A DNA stretch of 49,096 nt from Acidobacteriota bacterium (GTDB lineage Bacteria > Actinomycetota > Acidimicrobiia > Acidimicrobiales > Microtrichaceae): the NCBI GenBank assembly GCA_003577145.1, contig QEUP01000034.1, positions 1 through 49,096 of the forward strand. The letters run 5' to 3'. A model generated the notes under the pieces. That model worked only from the letters and a program-made list of their open reading frames with translations, had not been told where the DNA came from and made no database searches. Position numbers and translations under genes: made by a program. Each line of letters starts with the position of its first letter. The first letter of the stretch is position 1. This document shows, piece after piece, positions 24,626 through 33,233 of this stretch.

Positions 24626-25495
24626 GTGCTGCGCAAGGTGTTGCTCATCCTGTTCGGGATCCTCAGCGGCCTGATCGGCCTCGGGCTCGTAGCCGGGGGC
24701 CTCGTCCTCATATCCATCGTCGGCAGCGACGGGTGGATACGGTCGGGCGACGACCGCGTCCAGACCGCCACCTACGCCCTCGTGTCCGAACCACAGGAAC
24801 TGGCCGAAGAGGGCGAGGACATCAACTTCTTCGGTGACATCGAACTGGAGATGACCGCTGAGCCGAGCGGCTCCGAGGATCGGATCTTCATCGGCGTCGG
24901 TCCTACCGATAGCGTCGAGCATTACCTCGAAGGGGTCGAGGTCGACATCGTGGTCGACGTCGACTACCCGCCGCTCGACTTCGAAACACAAAGAGTCGAC
25001 GGATCGGATCGACCGCTCCCCCCGGAGCGGCAGGAGTTCTGGACCGACTTCGTGTCCGGCACCGGCACCCAGCGTCTCGAGTTCGACATCCCCGCCGGTT
25101 CGTTCCGCGTCGTTGTGATGAACGCCAGCGGTGCCAAGGGCGTGGACGTGGACGCGAGCCTGGGCGTCAAGGCCCCGTTCGTGCGTGAGGCCGGCATAGT
25201 CCTGGTCGTGGTGGCTGTGTTCTTCCTCGGGCTGGGGATATTCCTGCTCGTCATGGGCGCCCGCACGCGGGTCGAACCCGCAGCCCCTCCAGGGGGGGAA
25301 CAGCCGATGACCTCCCCACCGCCCCCACCCCCGCCGGCCACCGGCACGGCGCAAGGCGTGCCCGAAGCCGGTCCGGCAGGCGAGGAGGCCCCGCCCCCAC
25401 CCCCGCCGGCCACCGGCACGGCGCAAGGCGTGCCCGAAGCCGGTCCGGCAGGCGAGGAGGCCCCGCCCCCACCGGGTGAGCCCGGCTCTTCGTGA
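24626..25495 (+). CDS. Membrane protein with two TM helices and duplicated Pro-rich tail
   Basis: A 289-residue protein, family not recognised. GTG start at 24626 with GGAAGGGGG upstream. One hydrophobic segment at about residues 5-30 (LLILFGILSGLIGLGLVAGG) and another at about 190-213 (GIVLVVVAVFFLGLGIFLLV) enclose an acidic, mostly beta extracytoplasmic domain of about 160 residues. The C-terminal 70 residues are cytoplasmic by this topology and Pro/Ala/Gly-rich. They consist of two exact copies of a 24-residue unit from a 72-bp tandem duplication (25321-25464). Such Pro-rich tails often act as flexible linkers or SH3-like ligands. Probable cell-envelope role. Confidence 0.75.
   Translation: MLRKVLLILFGILSGLIGLGLVAGGLVLISIVGSDGWIRSGDDRVQTATYALVSEPQELAEEGEDINFFGDIELEMTAEPSGSEDRIFIGVGPTDSVEHYLEGVEVDIVVDVDYPPLDFETQRVDGSDRPLPPERQEFWTDFVSGTGTQRLEFDIPAGSFRVVVMNASGAKGVDVDASLGVKAPFVREAGIVLVVVAVFFLGLGIFLLVMGARTRVEPAAPPGGEQPMTSPPPPPPPATGTAQGVPEAGPAGEEAPPPPPPATGTAQGVPEAGPAGEEAPPPPGEPGSS
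25321..25464 (+). repeat. Exact 72-bp tandem duplication inside a coding region
   Basis: Bases 25321-25392 are repeated as 25393-25464, giving two 24-residue Pro/Gly/Ala units in frame. Identity at nucleotide level, including synonymous positions, indicates a recent duplication. Confidence 0.85.
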
Positions 25496-25522
25496 CGGGC
25501 CGATGCAAAGCGTCGCCTCGGT

Positions 25523-26059
25523 TCACTCGCCGGCACCCTGCATGGTGCCGGTGAGCTTCTCGCCGTAGAAGCTGTTCAAGAAGCAGGTGATGTCCCGGTT
25601 GCCCGCCACGTCCCAGTCCTCCTGGCTCGGGTAGAACGCCTGGGCGTCGAAGTCGGACTTGGTCCAGGGGACCCCTACGAAATCCTCGAACGCCTCGATG
25701 CACACGCCCTCGGCGTAGTCCTTCACCTCGACGTCGCCGGGGTAGGGCTCACCCTGCGCGGCGTCCTCACCCTGGTAGACGGTCTGCTCGAAGACCTCGT
25801 TGTCGTGCGGTGCCTCGCAGGGGATCGAGAACACCATCTCGGCGTTGCCCGCGTCGGGGGTCGTCAGGTTGAAGCAGTCGCCAGTGTCGAGATCGTCCAC
25901 CGCGAGCTGACGCGCACCTTCTGGCAGGGTTTCCGGTGGAGCGGTGGTGGTCGTGGTCGGCTCGTCTCCGGGCGCGTCGGCGTCCTCATCGGCGCTGCCG
26001 GAGCAGGCAGTGACGAGAGCGAGCATCACCAGCATGGGGGACCACCAACGACGGCTCAT
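25523..26059 (-). CDS. Lipoprotein with septum-formation-like domain
   Basis: A 178-residue secreted lipoprotein. The signal peptide ends in the lipobox LVTAC (Cys about residue 19), followed by an acidic and Thr-rich linker (DEPTTTTTAPPETLPEG). The globular domain has DLDTGDCFNLTTPDAGNAEM, VFSIPCEAPHDNEVF and a later Cys pair (GVCIEAF, ITCFLNSFYG). This cysteine pattern resembles the PF13845 septum-formation family found in actinobacterial lipoproteins and membrane proteins. ATG at 26059. It diverges from the next lipoprotein gene with 86 bases between starts. Confidence 0.82.
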   Translation of the reverse strand: MSRRWWSPMLVMLALVTACSGSADEDADAPGDEPTTTTTAPPETLPEGARQLAVDDLDTGDCFNLTTPDAGNAEMVFSIPCEAPHDNEVFEQTVYQGEDAAQGEPYPGDVEVKDYAEGVCIEAFEDFVGVPWTKSDFDAQAFYPSQEDWDVAGNRDITCFLNSFYGEKLTGTMQGAGE

Positions 26060-26145
26060 GGCGAAAGAGTCTCGCACGCGGAGCGACCATCGCCAGATCG
26101 TGGGTGCGGTCCGGTAGCCTCGGTCCGAACCAAACAGGAGGCCCG

Positions 26146-26730
26146 ATGCCCAGAGGAATGCTCGTCGCAGTCGGTGTGGCCGCCGCGTTGGTGATGGTCG
26201 GCTGCGGGAACGACTTGTCCGATTCGACCAGCACGACCACCGCAGCGGAGTCCACAACCACTTCCGAGGAGGACTCGACCACCACCGAGGAGGACTCGAC
26301 CACCACCTCCGAGGCCAGCTCGAACGGAGACGACCTTGCTGCACAGTTCGAGAGCGATTTCGGGATGACATCAGACCAGGCGACCTGCTTCGTCGACGAG
26401 CTCGGCGCCGATCTGGATGAATCGGGCGTCGAGAACGTGGCGTCCTCCGGCGGACCCGAGGATCTCAGTGAGGACGAGGCTCTCGCCACCAAGGACGCGT
26501 TCATCGACTGCCTGCTCCTGCCCGAGCTCGAAGGTCAGTTCACCGGTGCCGACGCGGATTGCGTCGCCGATGAGGCCGCCGCGTACGTCGACGAGCAGTA
26601 CCCCGATCCCAAGGAGTTCCTGGTCTTCATAACAGCGTCGGACACCGCCACCGCCACCGAGTTCGGCGAAGGCATGGGCCTGGCCATCGTGGAGAAGTGC
26701 ATGGAGACCGACACCTCGCTGAGCGAGTAG
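26146..26730 (+). CDS. Secreted lipoprotein with Ser/Thr/Glu-rich linker
   Basis: A 194-residue protein with a lipobox signal peptide (VAVGVAAALVMVGC, Cys about residue 21), a low-complexity acidic Ser/Thr linker (about 30-65) with repeated DSTTTEE units, and a small helical domain containing four Cys (about 86, 127, 143, 187) that could form two disulphides outside the cell. No known family assigned. The ATG at 26146 follows AGGAGG by five bases, which excludes the longer frame from 26104. The stop lies inside a heptamer repeat tract. Confidence 0.78.
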   Translation: MPRGMLVAVGVAAALVMVGCGNDLSDSTSTTTAAESTTTSEEDSTTTEEDSTTTSEASSNGDDLAAQFESDFGMTSDQATCFVDELGADLDESGVENVASSGGPEDLSEDEALATKDAFIDCLLLPELEGQFTGADADCVADEAAAYVDEQYPDPKEFLVFITASDTATATEFGEGMGLAIVEKCMETDTSLSE

Positions 26731-26771
26731 CGAGCAGCGAGTAGCGAGCAGCGAGCAGCGAGTAGCGAGCA
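26723..26771. repeat. Seven heptamer repeats GCGAG(T/C)A
   Basis: Seven consecutive 7-base units (GCGAGTA or GCGAGCA) straddle the stop codon of the lipoprotein gene and end 20 bases before the sortase gene's stop. The in-frame TAG of the lipoprotein lies in the first units, so unit number changes would not alter the protein. Confidence 0.8.
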
Positions 26772-26790
26772 GGAAGCCGCTGAGCGAGGG

Positions 26791-27864
26791 TCAATAGGCG
26801 GGGAGCAGCCGGTCGATCTGCTGGAACCAGAAGAACATCACAACCAGGAAGAACGGCGCGGCGATCAGATAGGTCGGCCACCTCCGCCAGGCCCGCCCCA
26901 CCAGCCAGGCGATCACGCCGAGGGTCAGCAGGCCCAGGCCCCACAGGATGGTCGGCACCAGCGCGCTGCTGTCGCCAGCCAGGCTCTCGTCGAGGTCGAG
27001 CTCGGTTTCCGCAGCCGACTCCTCGGCCACGACTTCGTCGCCGCTGCCGGCGTCGTCGTCGGCAGGTTCCTCTGTCGGTGCCGGCGCTGGTGTGTCCACG
27101 AGCTCGGCGGCCACGACGATGCGCTGATCGGCGCTGTACTTGGGGTGGCAGGCTGTGAGGGTGATGCGGTTGTCGCCGTAGTCCTCGAGCACCTCGGCCT
27201 GATCAGGCCTCACCGTCCAGTACCCGGCGCCGACCTCGATGGCACCCGCCGTTTGGGGGGGCATCACCTGGTAGCGGAACCCGCCTTGGCCGGTCCAGAC
27301 GGTGATCTCGTCCCCGGGCAGGAGCTCGTCGATGCGGTTGAAAGGCGCCCCGTAGGTGGTGCGGTGCCCGGCGATGCCGGCGTTGCCCGCTTGGCCCGGC
27401 AGCGGCGTCCCGACGTAGTGACCGGGACCCTTCTTGAGCTGTTCGGTTCCGGTGCCCTCGACGAAGACCTTCTCGAGGCCGATCCTCGGGATGGAGATGA
27501 TCCCCATCGGGCTGTCGAGGGGTTGGGTGGCCGTGGCCGGCGCCGTCTCGATCGCCAGGCCCGACAGCCATTCGGTCAGCTCGTCGATGCTCTCGAGACC
27601 CTCTTCGATGCCGAGATCGGTGGAGAGATCTTCGATGAGCTCCTCTTCCAGGCTGTCTTGGGCTCGCGCTTCCTCGAGGCCGGTGCCCCAGAGCTGGTAG
27701 ACGACGAACAGCAGGATGAGAGCGCCGAGCCAGATGAGGGTCTTGCCGATCCACCCGAGCACCCGCGCGAGGCTCACCTTGCGGGCAGGCGCAGGTGGAG
27801 GGGCGGCGTGGTCGGACCGAGGTGGACCGTCGTCGTGTTCGGCGTCTGGTGTGGTGACCGTCAT
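26791..27864 (-). CDS. Class E sortase
   Basis: A 357-residue membrane-anchored transpeptidase that joins sorting-signal proteins to the cell wall. Layout: a cytoplasmic tail, an N-terminal TM segment (about 33-62, VLGWIGKTLIWLGALILLFV), a linker, and the sortase barrel. The catalytic His is in IAGHRTTYGAPFNRID, Cys in ITLTACHPKYSADQ and Arg in the following QRIVVAAEL. After the barrel come an acidic, Ala/Glu-rich linker and a C-terminal hydrophobic stretch with basic anchor (about 300-350), an addition to the usual short class E form. No LPxTG/LAxTG-type substrate was found in this window. Confidence 0.92.
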   Translation of the reverse strand: MTVTTPDAEHDDGPPRSDHAAPPPAPARKVSLARVLGWIGKTLIWLGALILLFVVYQLWGTGLEEARAQDSLEEELIEDLSTDLGIEEGLESIDELTEWLSGLAIETAPATATQPLDSPMGIISIPRIGLEKVFVEGTGTEQLKKGPGHYVGTPLPGQAGNAGIAGHRTTYGAPFNRIDELLPGDEITVWTGQGGFRYQVMPPQTAGAIEVGAGYWTVRPDQAEVLEDYGDNRITLTACHPKYSADQRIVVAAELVDTPAPAPTEEPADDDAGSGDEVVAEESAAETELDLDESLAGDSSALVPTILWGLGLLTLGVIAWLVGRAWRRWPTYLIAAPFFLVVMFFWFQQIDRLLPAY

Positions 27865-28014
27865 CGCGTGCAGGCCTCATCCGGTGGACCACCCGGCAAC
27901 CCGGGTGATGCTCGCCCCTATGTCGATACAAGGTAGAGCCTTTGGCGCGGCTTCACTTACACCCCGCCAGCGCCCGGCTCCGCCGGTGCGGGTGGGGCCG
28001 TGTTTGCTGCTTCG

Positions 28015-28168
28015 GCTGGCGCCTGCGCAGCGTTGCTCTGGCGCTGCTTCGTTCACACTCACCAGCGCCCGGCTGCGCCGGTGCGGGTCACGCACACCTC
28101 GCTGCTCCGGCTGCGCCGGTGCGGGTCACGCACACCTCGCTGCTCCGGCTGGCGCCTGCGCAGCGTTA
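28015..28168. repeat. GC-rich repeat cluster with two 38-bp tandem copies
   Basis: Bases 28071-28108 are repeated exactly as 28109-28146. A 22-base GGCTGGCGCCTGCGCAGCGT-type block occurs at 28015-28035 and again at 28147-28167, flanking the tandem pair. It fills most of the 301-base gap between the sortase start (27864) and the beta-helix gene stop (28166). No gene is seen in the gap. Confidence 0.7.
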
Positions 28169-29938
28169 CTCGAGTTCGACGGCGCCGATGTCGCAGCCCG
28201 AGCCCTGCGGTCGGGTGATGCCCCGCTGGTCAGTAGCCAGAGTCGAAACCGTCCCTGGGCACAGGGGGATTCCAAGGAATTCGAATGTGGCAGGAACTGC
28301 GTCCACGAGTGGGCTGGACGGGTCTGGTAGGTGAGTTTCGGTACCACCGCCGTTGTCGGCCAGCGTCCCGAGAAGTGGCGACGAGCCTCCCGATGTGTCA
28401 GCCGAATCCGTGAAGCCACAGCTCGCGTCGGTGTCGTAGTTGTAGCCGCTGCTGAAGCCGATCCCGGACACCAGGCAATCGGCACCGTTGTCAGCCATGA
28501 CCGAGGGAAGCGAGAGGAAGGTTCCAGATGGATCGGTCTGCCAGACACCGACGTCGTTGCCCGTTACGGTCGAGAATGCCGTGACAATGCTTGGCCCCGC
28601 CAAGCCGAGGTTGGTGTTGCCGCTCACGGTGGAGTTGACGGCTTGGGCCGACACATAGGCGATCGCGCCGCCCGTGTTGTCGGAAACGGTTGACGAATAG
28701 AGTTGGAGGCTGTTGAACGCGACGACCGAGGGGCCGATGCCTGCTGTGGCGTTGCCGCTGATGGTGCTCGACAGGGTCACGACGTCGGAGGAGCCGCTCG
28801 CCAACGCGGCAGCTATGAACGAAGCGGTGTTGTCGTTCACCGTCGAAGAATCGACTGCAAGGGTGCCTTCGGCGGCCAGGCCTCCACCTGCGCTGGCGGT
28901 GTTTCCTGTCACCACCGTCGAGTCAACGTCGAGCGTCCCGAGGACGTAGGCGCCGCCCCCGATGTCGGTGGCGACGTTGTTGCTGAGGGTGGAATCTGCG
29001 ACGGTGGCGTCGGTCTCGGCGTAGAGGCCGGCTCCGTCGTCATCGGAGCTGTTGGTGTCGATGGTCGAGCCGCTGATGGTGATCTCGTCGGCGGCGTGGA
29101 TTCCGCCTCCGGAGACCTCGGCGGTGTTGCCGGTGAGGGTGGTGTCGGTGATGGTGCCGGTGCCGAGGTAGATGCCGCCCCCGCTGGACGAGCTGCCGAG
29201 CAGCCGGGCGGTGTTGCCGTCGATCGTGGAGCTGGTGAGGGTGAGCTCACCCACGGCCATGGCGCCGCCGTAACCGCCGCCGGTGTTGCCGCTGAAGGTG
29301 GAGTCGGTGATGGTGGCGAAGTCCGCGGTGAGGCCGCCGCCGGCGATGACCGCCTCGTTGCCGCTGAAGGTGGAGTCGGTGATGGTGGCGCTGCCCTGCA
29401 CGTAGGCGCCGCCGGCGAAAGCGCCGAGGTTGTCGTAGATGGTCGCGTTGTCAAGCTCGAGGTTCCCGGCGGCGGTGATGGCGCTGAGGCCGGCGCCGGT
29501 AATGGTGAGGTCGTTGGCAACCAGGGTGGCGGCGGCGTTGGTGGTCTCGATTCCGCCCCGGTCGGGTGTGCCGCCGCCGTCGACACAGGTCTGTTGGATG
29601 GTCGAGCCCTTGGCGGCGATCGTGAGTGTGCTGTTACCCCGGTAGTCGAGATCGCCCGAGCGGTTCAGATCTTCTTCGCCGACGCCACAACGCGTGAGCT
29701 GGTAGGTCGTGGCGGCAGCAAGCACGATGCGGTGGTTGCCGGCGAAGGTGTTGGCTCGGGTGACCGCTTCTCGCAGCGAGATCACCCCGTCGGTGGCGCT
29801 GACGGTGTCGGCCGACGTGGTGACCGTGAAGGTGAGCGCGTCTGCTGGTGCGGCGATCACGATCAGGCTGGCGGCCATGACGACGGCTGCGAGGAGCGAG
29901 GACGCAGCGTTGCGTGCGAACGTTCGGGCATTGAGCAT
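28166..29938 (-). CDS. Secreted right-handed beta-helix protein with choice-of-anchor Q-like C-terminus
   Basis: A 590-residue exported protein. Signal peptide about residues 1-34 (hydrophobic AAVVMAASLIVIAAPADA). An N-terminal CSLREA-like segment follows (VTTSADTVSATDGVISLREA). The body consists of many 18-25-residue parallel beta-helix turns with recurring DSTFSGN, STIDGNTA, TLTGNTA and NTASxxGG units. The end (DNGGGTETHLPDPSSPLVDA, DQRGITRPQGSGCDIGAVEL) matches the choice-of-anchor Q type found in surface proteins. It has no C-terminal LPxTG-type sorting signal. The ATG at 29938 has GGAGG five bases upstream. It probably acts as a surface or secreted carbohydrate-binding or adhesin-like protein; no catalytic residues are assignable. 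Confidence 0.88.
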   Translation of the reverse strand: MLNARTFARNAASSLLAAVVMAASLIVIAAPADALTFTVTTSADTVSATDGVISLREAVTRANTFAGNHRIVLAAATTYQLTRCGVGEEDLNRSGDLDYRGNSTLTIAAKGSTIQQTCVDGGGTPDRGGIETTNAAATLVANDLTITGAGLSAITAAGNLELDNATIYDNLGAFAGGAYVQGSATITDSTFSGNEAVIAGGGLTADFATITDSTFSGNTGGGYGGAMAVGELTLTSSTIDGNTARLLGSSSSGGGIYLGTGTITDTTLTGNTAEVSGGGIHAADEITISGSTIDTNSSDDDGAGLYAETDATVADSTLSNNVATDIGGGAYVLGTLDVDSTVVTGNTASAGGGLAAEGTLAVDSSTVNDNTASFIAAALASGSSDVVTLSSTISGNATAGIGPSVVAFNSLQLYSSTVSDNTGGAIAYVSAQAVNSTVSGNTNLGLAGPSIVTAFSTVTGNDVGVWQTDPSGTFLSLPSVMADNGADCLVSGIGFSSGYNYDTDASCGFTDSADTSGGSSPLLGTLADNGGGTETHLPDPSSPLVDAVPATFEFLGIPLCPGTVSTLATDQRGITRPQGSGCDIGAVELE

Positions 29939-30115
29939 TTGAGCCTCCGCCTCTGCGCTCGGCCCGTGTTCCCGTCGCCGGGCCGGCTGCAGTGCTCTGG
30001 GTCGTCAGGTGAGAAAGACCACCGAAGCACGAGCCGGTCATCAACCGGTCATGAATCGGTCACGGCGCCCATGGCCGTGTTGATCACGCTGGCGAGGATG
30101 TGTCGCCCCTCGCTT

Positions 30116-30703
30116 TCACCTGGAACTACCGGTAGCGCCGATCCGTGTGCGGGTGGCCTGGACAAGTCGGGAGCTCTTCCAGGATTCGCGGCCCACCGAG
30201 AGGATCAGCATGTCCCATCGCTTCTCTCCCGCCCACAGGTGGTCGAGGAGGCGGCCCTCTATTTCGAACAGCTCACCGATGCCGCCTTCGACGAAGTGGA
30301 GATTGAACTCCCCGACTTCCATGTAGAGCTTGTGGAACGGCCAGTTGTCGAACAGGTAGTCGATGAACATGACGAAGCCCTGCCCGAAGTCGGTCGAAAG
30401 GTTCCCGCGTTTGAGCCGCGCCGCGGCGACGTAGGCGTGGCCGTTGGTGGTGTCGGCGTTGTAGCACTGCACCCAGCCGACTGCGTCGTCGGAGTGTCGC
30501 CGGACGATGATGAACTGGGCGAGGATGCCGGACCATATTCGTGCAGGGAACGCCTCTGGGCTGGTGACGGTGCCCCGGTGCCGCCAGTTGGGCCCGATGG
30601 TGAGGATCTCCGCTGTGCGCAGCATGTCGTAATGCTGGACGCCCACGGGGTACAGCATGAGCCGGTCGGCCAACAGCGGGGATGGCTGCCAGGGCTCGCT
30701 CAT
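30116..30703 (-). CDS. GNAT-family acetyltransferase-like protein
   Basis: A 195-residue cytoplasmic protein that resembles RimJ/RimL-type GNAT enzymes. Blocks are NWRHRGTVTSPEAF, AQFIIVRRHSDDAVGWVQCY, GHAYVAAARLKRG and a helix/strand pair DYLFDNWPFHKLYMEVGEFN typical of the acetyl-CoA-binding core. The substrate is unknown. An alternative GTG start lies nine bases upstream (30712). It begins 12 bases after the stop of the EEP-type gene and is probably in the same transcript. Confidence 0.75.
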   Translation of the reverse strand: MSEPWQPSPLLADRLMLYPVGVQHYDMLRTAEILTIGPNWRHRGTVTSPEAFPARIWSGILAQFIIVRRHSDDAVGWVQCYNADTTNGHAYVAAARLKRGNLSTDFGQGFVMFIDYLFDNWPFHKLYMEVGEFNLHFVEGGIGELFEIEGRLLDHLWAGEKRWDMLILSVGRESWKSSRLVQATRTRIGATGSSR

Positions 30704-30715
30704 CAGCCTCACGAC

Positions 30716-31801
30716 TTAGGGCACCATGTACCCGCCGACGAGGCGGTGATCTGAGTAACCCCAAGGGCAACTCGGGGGTGATATGCAGAACTCCACCGAG
30801 GGGTCACCAAACCACGTCGGATCCAACTGGGCGTCCGCTGTGCACGTTGGATTGAAGCTTCCCAGGATGTGGTCGATCTTCCACCACTCCGAACTGGTGC
30901 GCTGGTGAGTCCAGTACTGCAGGCCGAAACATCTGTCAGCCTCCATTGTCGTACTGTAGGAGAACCCGGGAGCAGCCCCAGGAAGCTCCTGCGGCCTGAG
31001 ATACAAGTCGCCCCCGAGCTGAACTGGTGTTCCAGCCGATGCTTCTCCCGCCATGAGGCCATAGGCCTCCTCGAACTGCTTCTCGTTGTAGTAGTCGCCA
31101 CTGGTCAGATGGGTGGAGCATCCCCAGAACTTGGGGGCGGTCGCGCCACCTAGGACACATGCGTAGCCACGGGTGTCGTTGTCGCCCGGACGCTGATACA
31201 CGTACTTTGCGGAGGCACGCTCGTAGCCGCCGAGTGTGATAACCGTCGTCCCATACTTCCCGCATCTGGCGAAGTCGGACTGGTGATTCCAGAACTCCAT
31301 CGCGTAGGCCTGGTATCCAGCAAGAGAATTCAACCAGTTCCACATCACTAGCGATTGGCCTTGGCGACACGACTCCTGCAAAGCCACCATGAGGAGTGGT
31401 CCGCTGCCCCATTGCACTGCTGCTTGCGTAGGGATCAACGCGTCGTCGTCTCCAATCCACCTTGCATCTCCGAGAATGTTGTGATTGATTTCGAGAGGTC
31501 TTGTTGAGGCTATTTGCTGGACAAGCACCGCGTCCGAAGTGCTAGGTATCACCGTCTCAGGAATCCCGGTCAAAAAGTCAGCGAGCCTGGTAGCCATTGG
31601 CGACGGTTCGACGGCATTCACCGCAGGTAATGCTGGGGCCGCACTGCTAAGCACCGCCGAGCTGCCTAATATCGCGGCGACGCCCTTTGTTAGTTTGTTA
31701 ACTGCTGACTTTGCCAACCTCTTGCCCTTTCTGATCGTTCGACTGGGCGTCCTGGGAACTGCCCGCCTATTCGGCGATGATGGCCTCGAGGTCCTTGCCA
31801 T
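30716..31801 (-). CDS. Secreted EEP-superfamily (exonuclease/endonuclease/phosphatase) protein
   Basis: A 361-residue exported protein: a basic N-terminus (RTIRKGKRLAKSAVNK), a hydrophobic stretch and a probable cleavage near AVNA|VEP (about residue 64). The EEP catalytic blocks appear in order: MVALQESC (motif LQE), CSTHLTSGDYY (HL), LGGDLYLRPQEL (usual GDxN, here the Asn is Tyr), WKIDHILGS (xIDHI) and GYSDHRLVGGYM (SDHR). So it is DNase I-like, with one altered motif. Eight or so Cys suggest disulphides. The ATG overlaps the end of the propeller lipoprotein gene by 35 bases in another frame. GC is clearly below its neighbours, so it is possibly acquired. It could be an extracellular nuclease or phosphodiesterase. 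Confidence 0.8.
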   Translation of the reverse strand: MARTSRPSSPNRRAVPRTPSRTIRKGKRLAKSAVNKLTKGVAAILGSSAVLSSAAPALPAVNAVEPSPMATRLADFLTGIPETVIPSTSDAVLVQQIASTRPLEINHNILGDARWIGDDDALIPTQAAVQWGSGPLLMVALQESCRQGQSLVMWNWLNSLAGYQAYAMEFWNHQSDFARCGKYGTTVITLGGYERASAKYVYQRPGDNDTRGYACVLGGATAPKFWGCSTHLTSGDYYNEKQFEEAYGLMAGEASAGTPVQLGGDLYLRPQELPGAAPGFSYSTTMEADRCFGLQYWTHQRTSSEWWKIDHILGSFNPTCTADAQLDPTWFGDPSVEFCISPPSCPWGYSDHRLVGGYMVP

Positions 31802-33053
31802 CAGGGGCCAACAGCGGCGACTCGTCGACCAGAACGGGATCTACGTATACGGGGAACGGACTGCCCCAGGTCAGTGGCGGTGCGTCCGGGAGCCGCGTCC
31901 AGGCCTTCACAGCAGGGTCATACACGGCCACGGCTACCGGTAAGCCAGAGCCTAGGGAGTTCATCGCAACAAGGCGGTCTCCGGCAGGGGCGGGGTTCCA
32001 CGTGCTGGTGTCCAGGTCCTCTGAGTCAGAGATCGTCGGCAGTCGCTGCCACGATTGGCTGCCCAACGGCAGGTACCACCAGCTGTCCTGCCCGTAGTTC
32101 TGCTGGGCATAGATCCCGCCCTCAGCACACACTACCTGCCCGCTGTAGACGGCTTCATCGGGAGTGAAGCTTGGCCCTGCGTGCCATTTGCCCTCGACCT
32201 CTACATAGGTCTGCAGGGCAACTCCGAGGACCTCGTTGGCGCTGGTGTTTTCGTCGACCGCGGCCAAGCTCACCCCCACAAGATGAAGCTCGCCATCGGT
32301 GACACACAGCTGATGGCCCTGATACAGGCCCACTGGAGTTGTGATCTGCTTCCACTCCCAGGTGCGCGGATCAACGAGGTGCAGTTCCCAGTAGCCGCCT
32401 GACAGCACGTCGCTCGACGGATCATTGATAGCCAGCACGAGGACATCACCGAGGACCCCTGCGAGCATGGGGTGCGGCCGTTCAAAGCGCTTCGCAACCT
32501 CCTCTGGTACCTCGTGACGCTCCCAAGCGTTCTCGCCGTCGCCCAGCGACCAGATAGCGGGGGACAACGGCTTGTCACGCCTGCAGTCGAGACGGTCCCC
32601 AAGTCCGGTGGGGCAGTCAAACCCGACGAGAACTGTCTGGGAAGTTGTGTGTGCCCCCGAAAGGCCACCTACGGCACCGTTTCCCGGCAGCGGCGGGAGA
32701 TCGGACCAGCTGAGCGCTTCGATGGAAAGAACCGATACCGCTCGAGTCGGCTCCCACTTGTCGCCTCCAACCGGCTTTCCACCGCCGACCACGAGAAGCT
32801 GAGCCTCGGTCGGGAGAGCCACGGCGTAGCTGCCACTGAACCCATCGAACTCAACGGGTGTCGGTAGCGGCCGCCACTCAGTGGATGACAGCTCCACTGA
32901 GGGCGTGGCAGTGTCCTCGGACGGCTGCTGGCCCGCCGTTACCTCATCGCCGCTGTCTGAGGTACATGCCGCGGCGAGCAGGAGGATCGTAATGACGATC
33001 CCGAGTCGCGCTTGGGGGGGGTCCCGATGCGAGCCACGCCATTTCGCAACCAC
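31767..33053 (-). CDS. Kelch-like beta-propeller lipoprotein
   Basis: A 428-residue secreted lipoprotein with lipobox LLLAAAC (Cys about residue 30) and a short linker. The body has repeated kelch-like blades such as AQLLVVGGGKPVGGDKWEPT, LSWSDLPPLPG, DGELHLVGVSL, GIYAQQNYGQDSWWYLPLGS and GDRLVAMNSLG. The first codon is best placed at the GTG at 33053, which has AGGGGG four bases upstream; a longer GTG (33092) lacks one. It overlaps the next gene by 35 bases, and both share the reduced GC of this patch. It probably binds a ligand on the outside of the membrane; no enzymatic site is recognisable. Confidence 0.8.
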   Translation of the reverse strand: MVAKWRGSHRDPPQARLGIVITILLLAAACTSDSGDEVTAGQQPSEDTATPSVELSSTEWRPLPTPVEFDGFSGSYAVALPTEAQLLVVGGGKPVGGDKWEPTRAVSVLSIEALSWSDLPPLPGNGAVGGLSGAHTTSQTVLVGFDCPTGLGDRLDCRRDKPLSPAIWSLGDGENAWERHEVPEEVAKRFERPHPMLAGVLGDVLVLAINDPSSDVLSGGYWELHLVDPRTWEWKQITTPVGLYQGHQLCVTDGELHLVGVSLAAVDENTSANEVLGVALQTYVEVEGKWHAGPSFTPDEAVYSGQVVCAEGGIYAQQNYGQDSWWYLPLGSQSWQRLPTISDSEDLDTSTWNPAPAGDRLVAMNSLGSGLPVAVAVYDPAVKAWTRLPDAPPLTWGSPFPVYVDPVLVDESPLLAPDGKDLEAIIAE

Positions 33054-33233
33054 GACACCCCCTGATCGAAGCCGTCGTGGCGATCGTCTCACGAGTGCCG
33101 CACGGGATCAACGAGATCCCGGGCGAGAACTCCCCTCATTGCGATCGATTCGGCAACTATTGCGGCAGGCTGGCCACCTATGGGGAGTTTCACGTGGCCG
33201 CCGTCAACCAATGCTGCTCGACAACCCCGTCTG

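Noticed and set aside
28703-30754. Open frame of 683 codons, + strand, Gly/Val/Asp-rich
   Set aside because: Lies antisense to the beta-helix gene and follows its repeat units; no ribosome site, no recognisable domain, and the opposite frame has signal peptide and family motifs.
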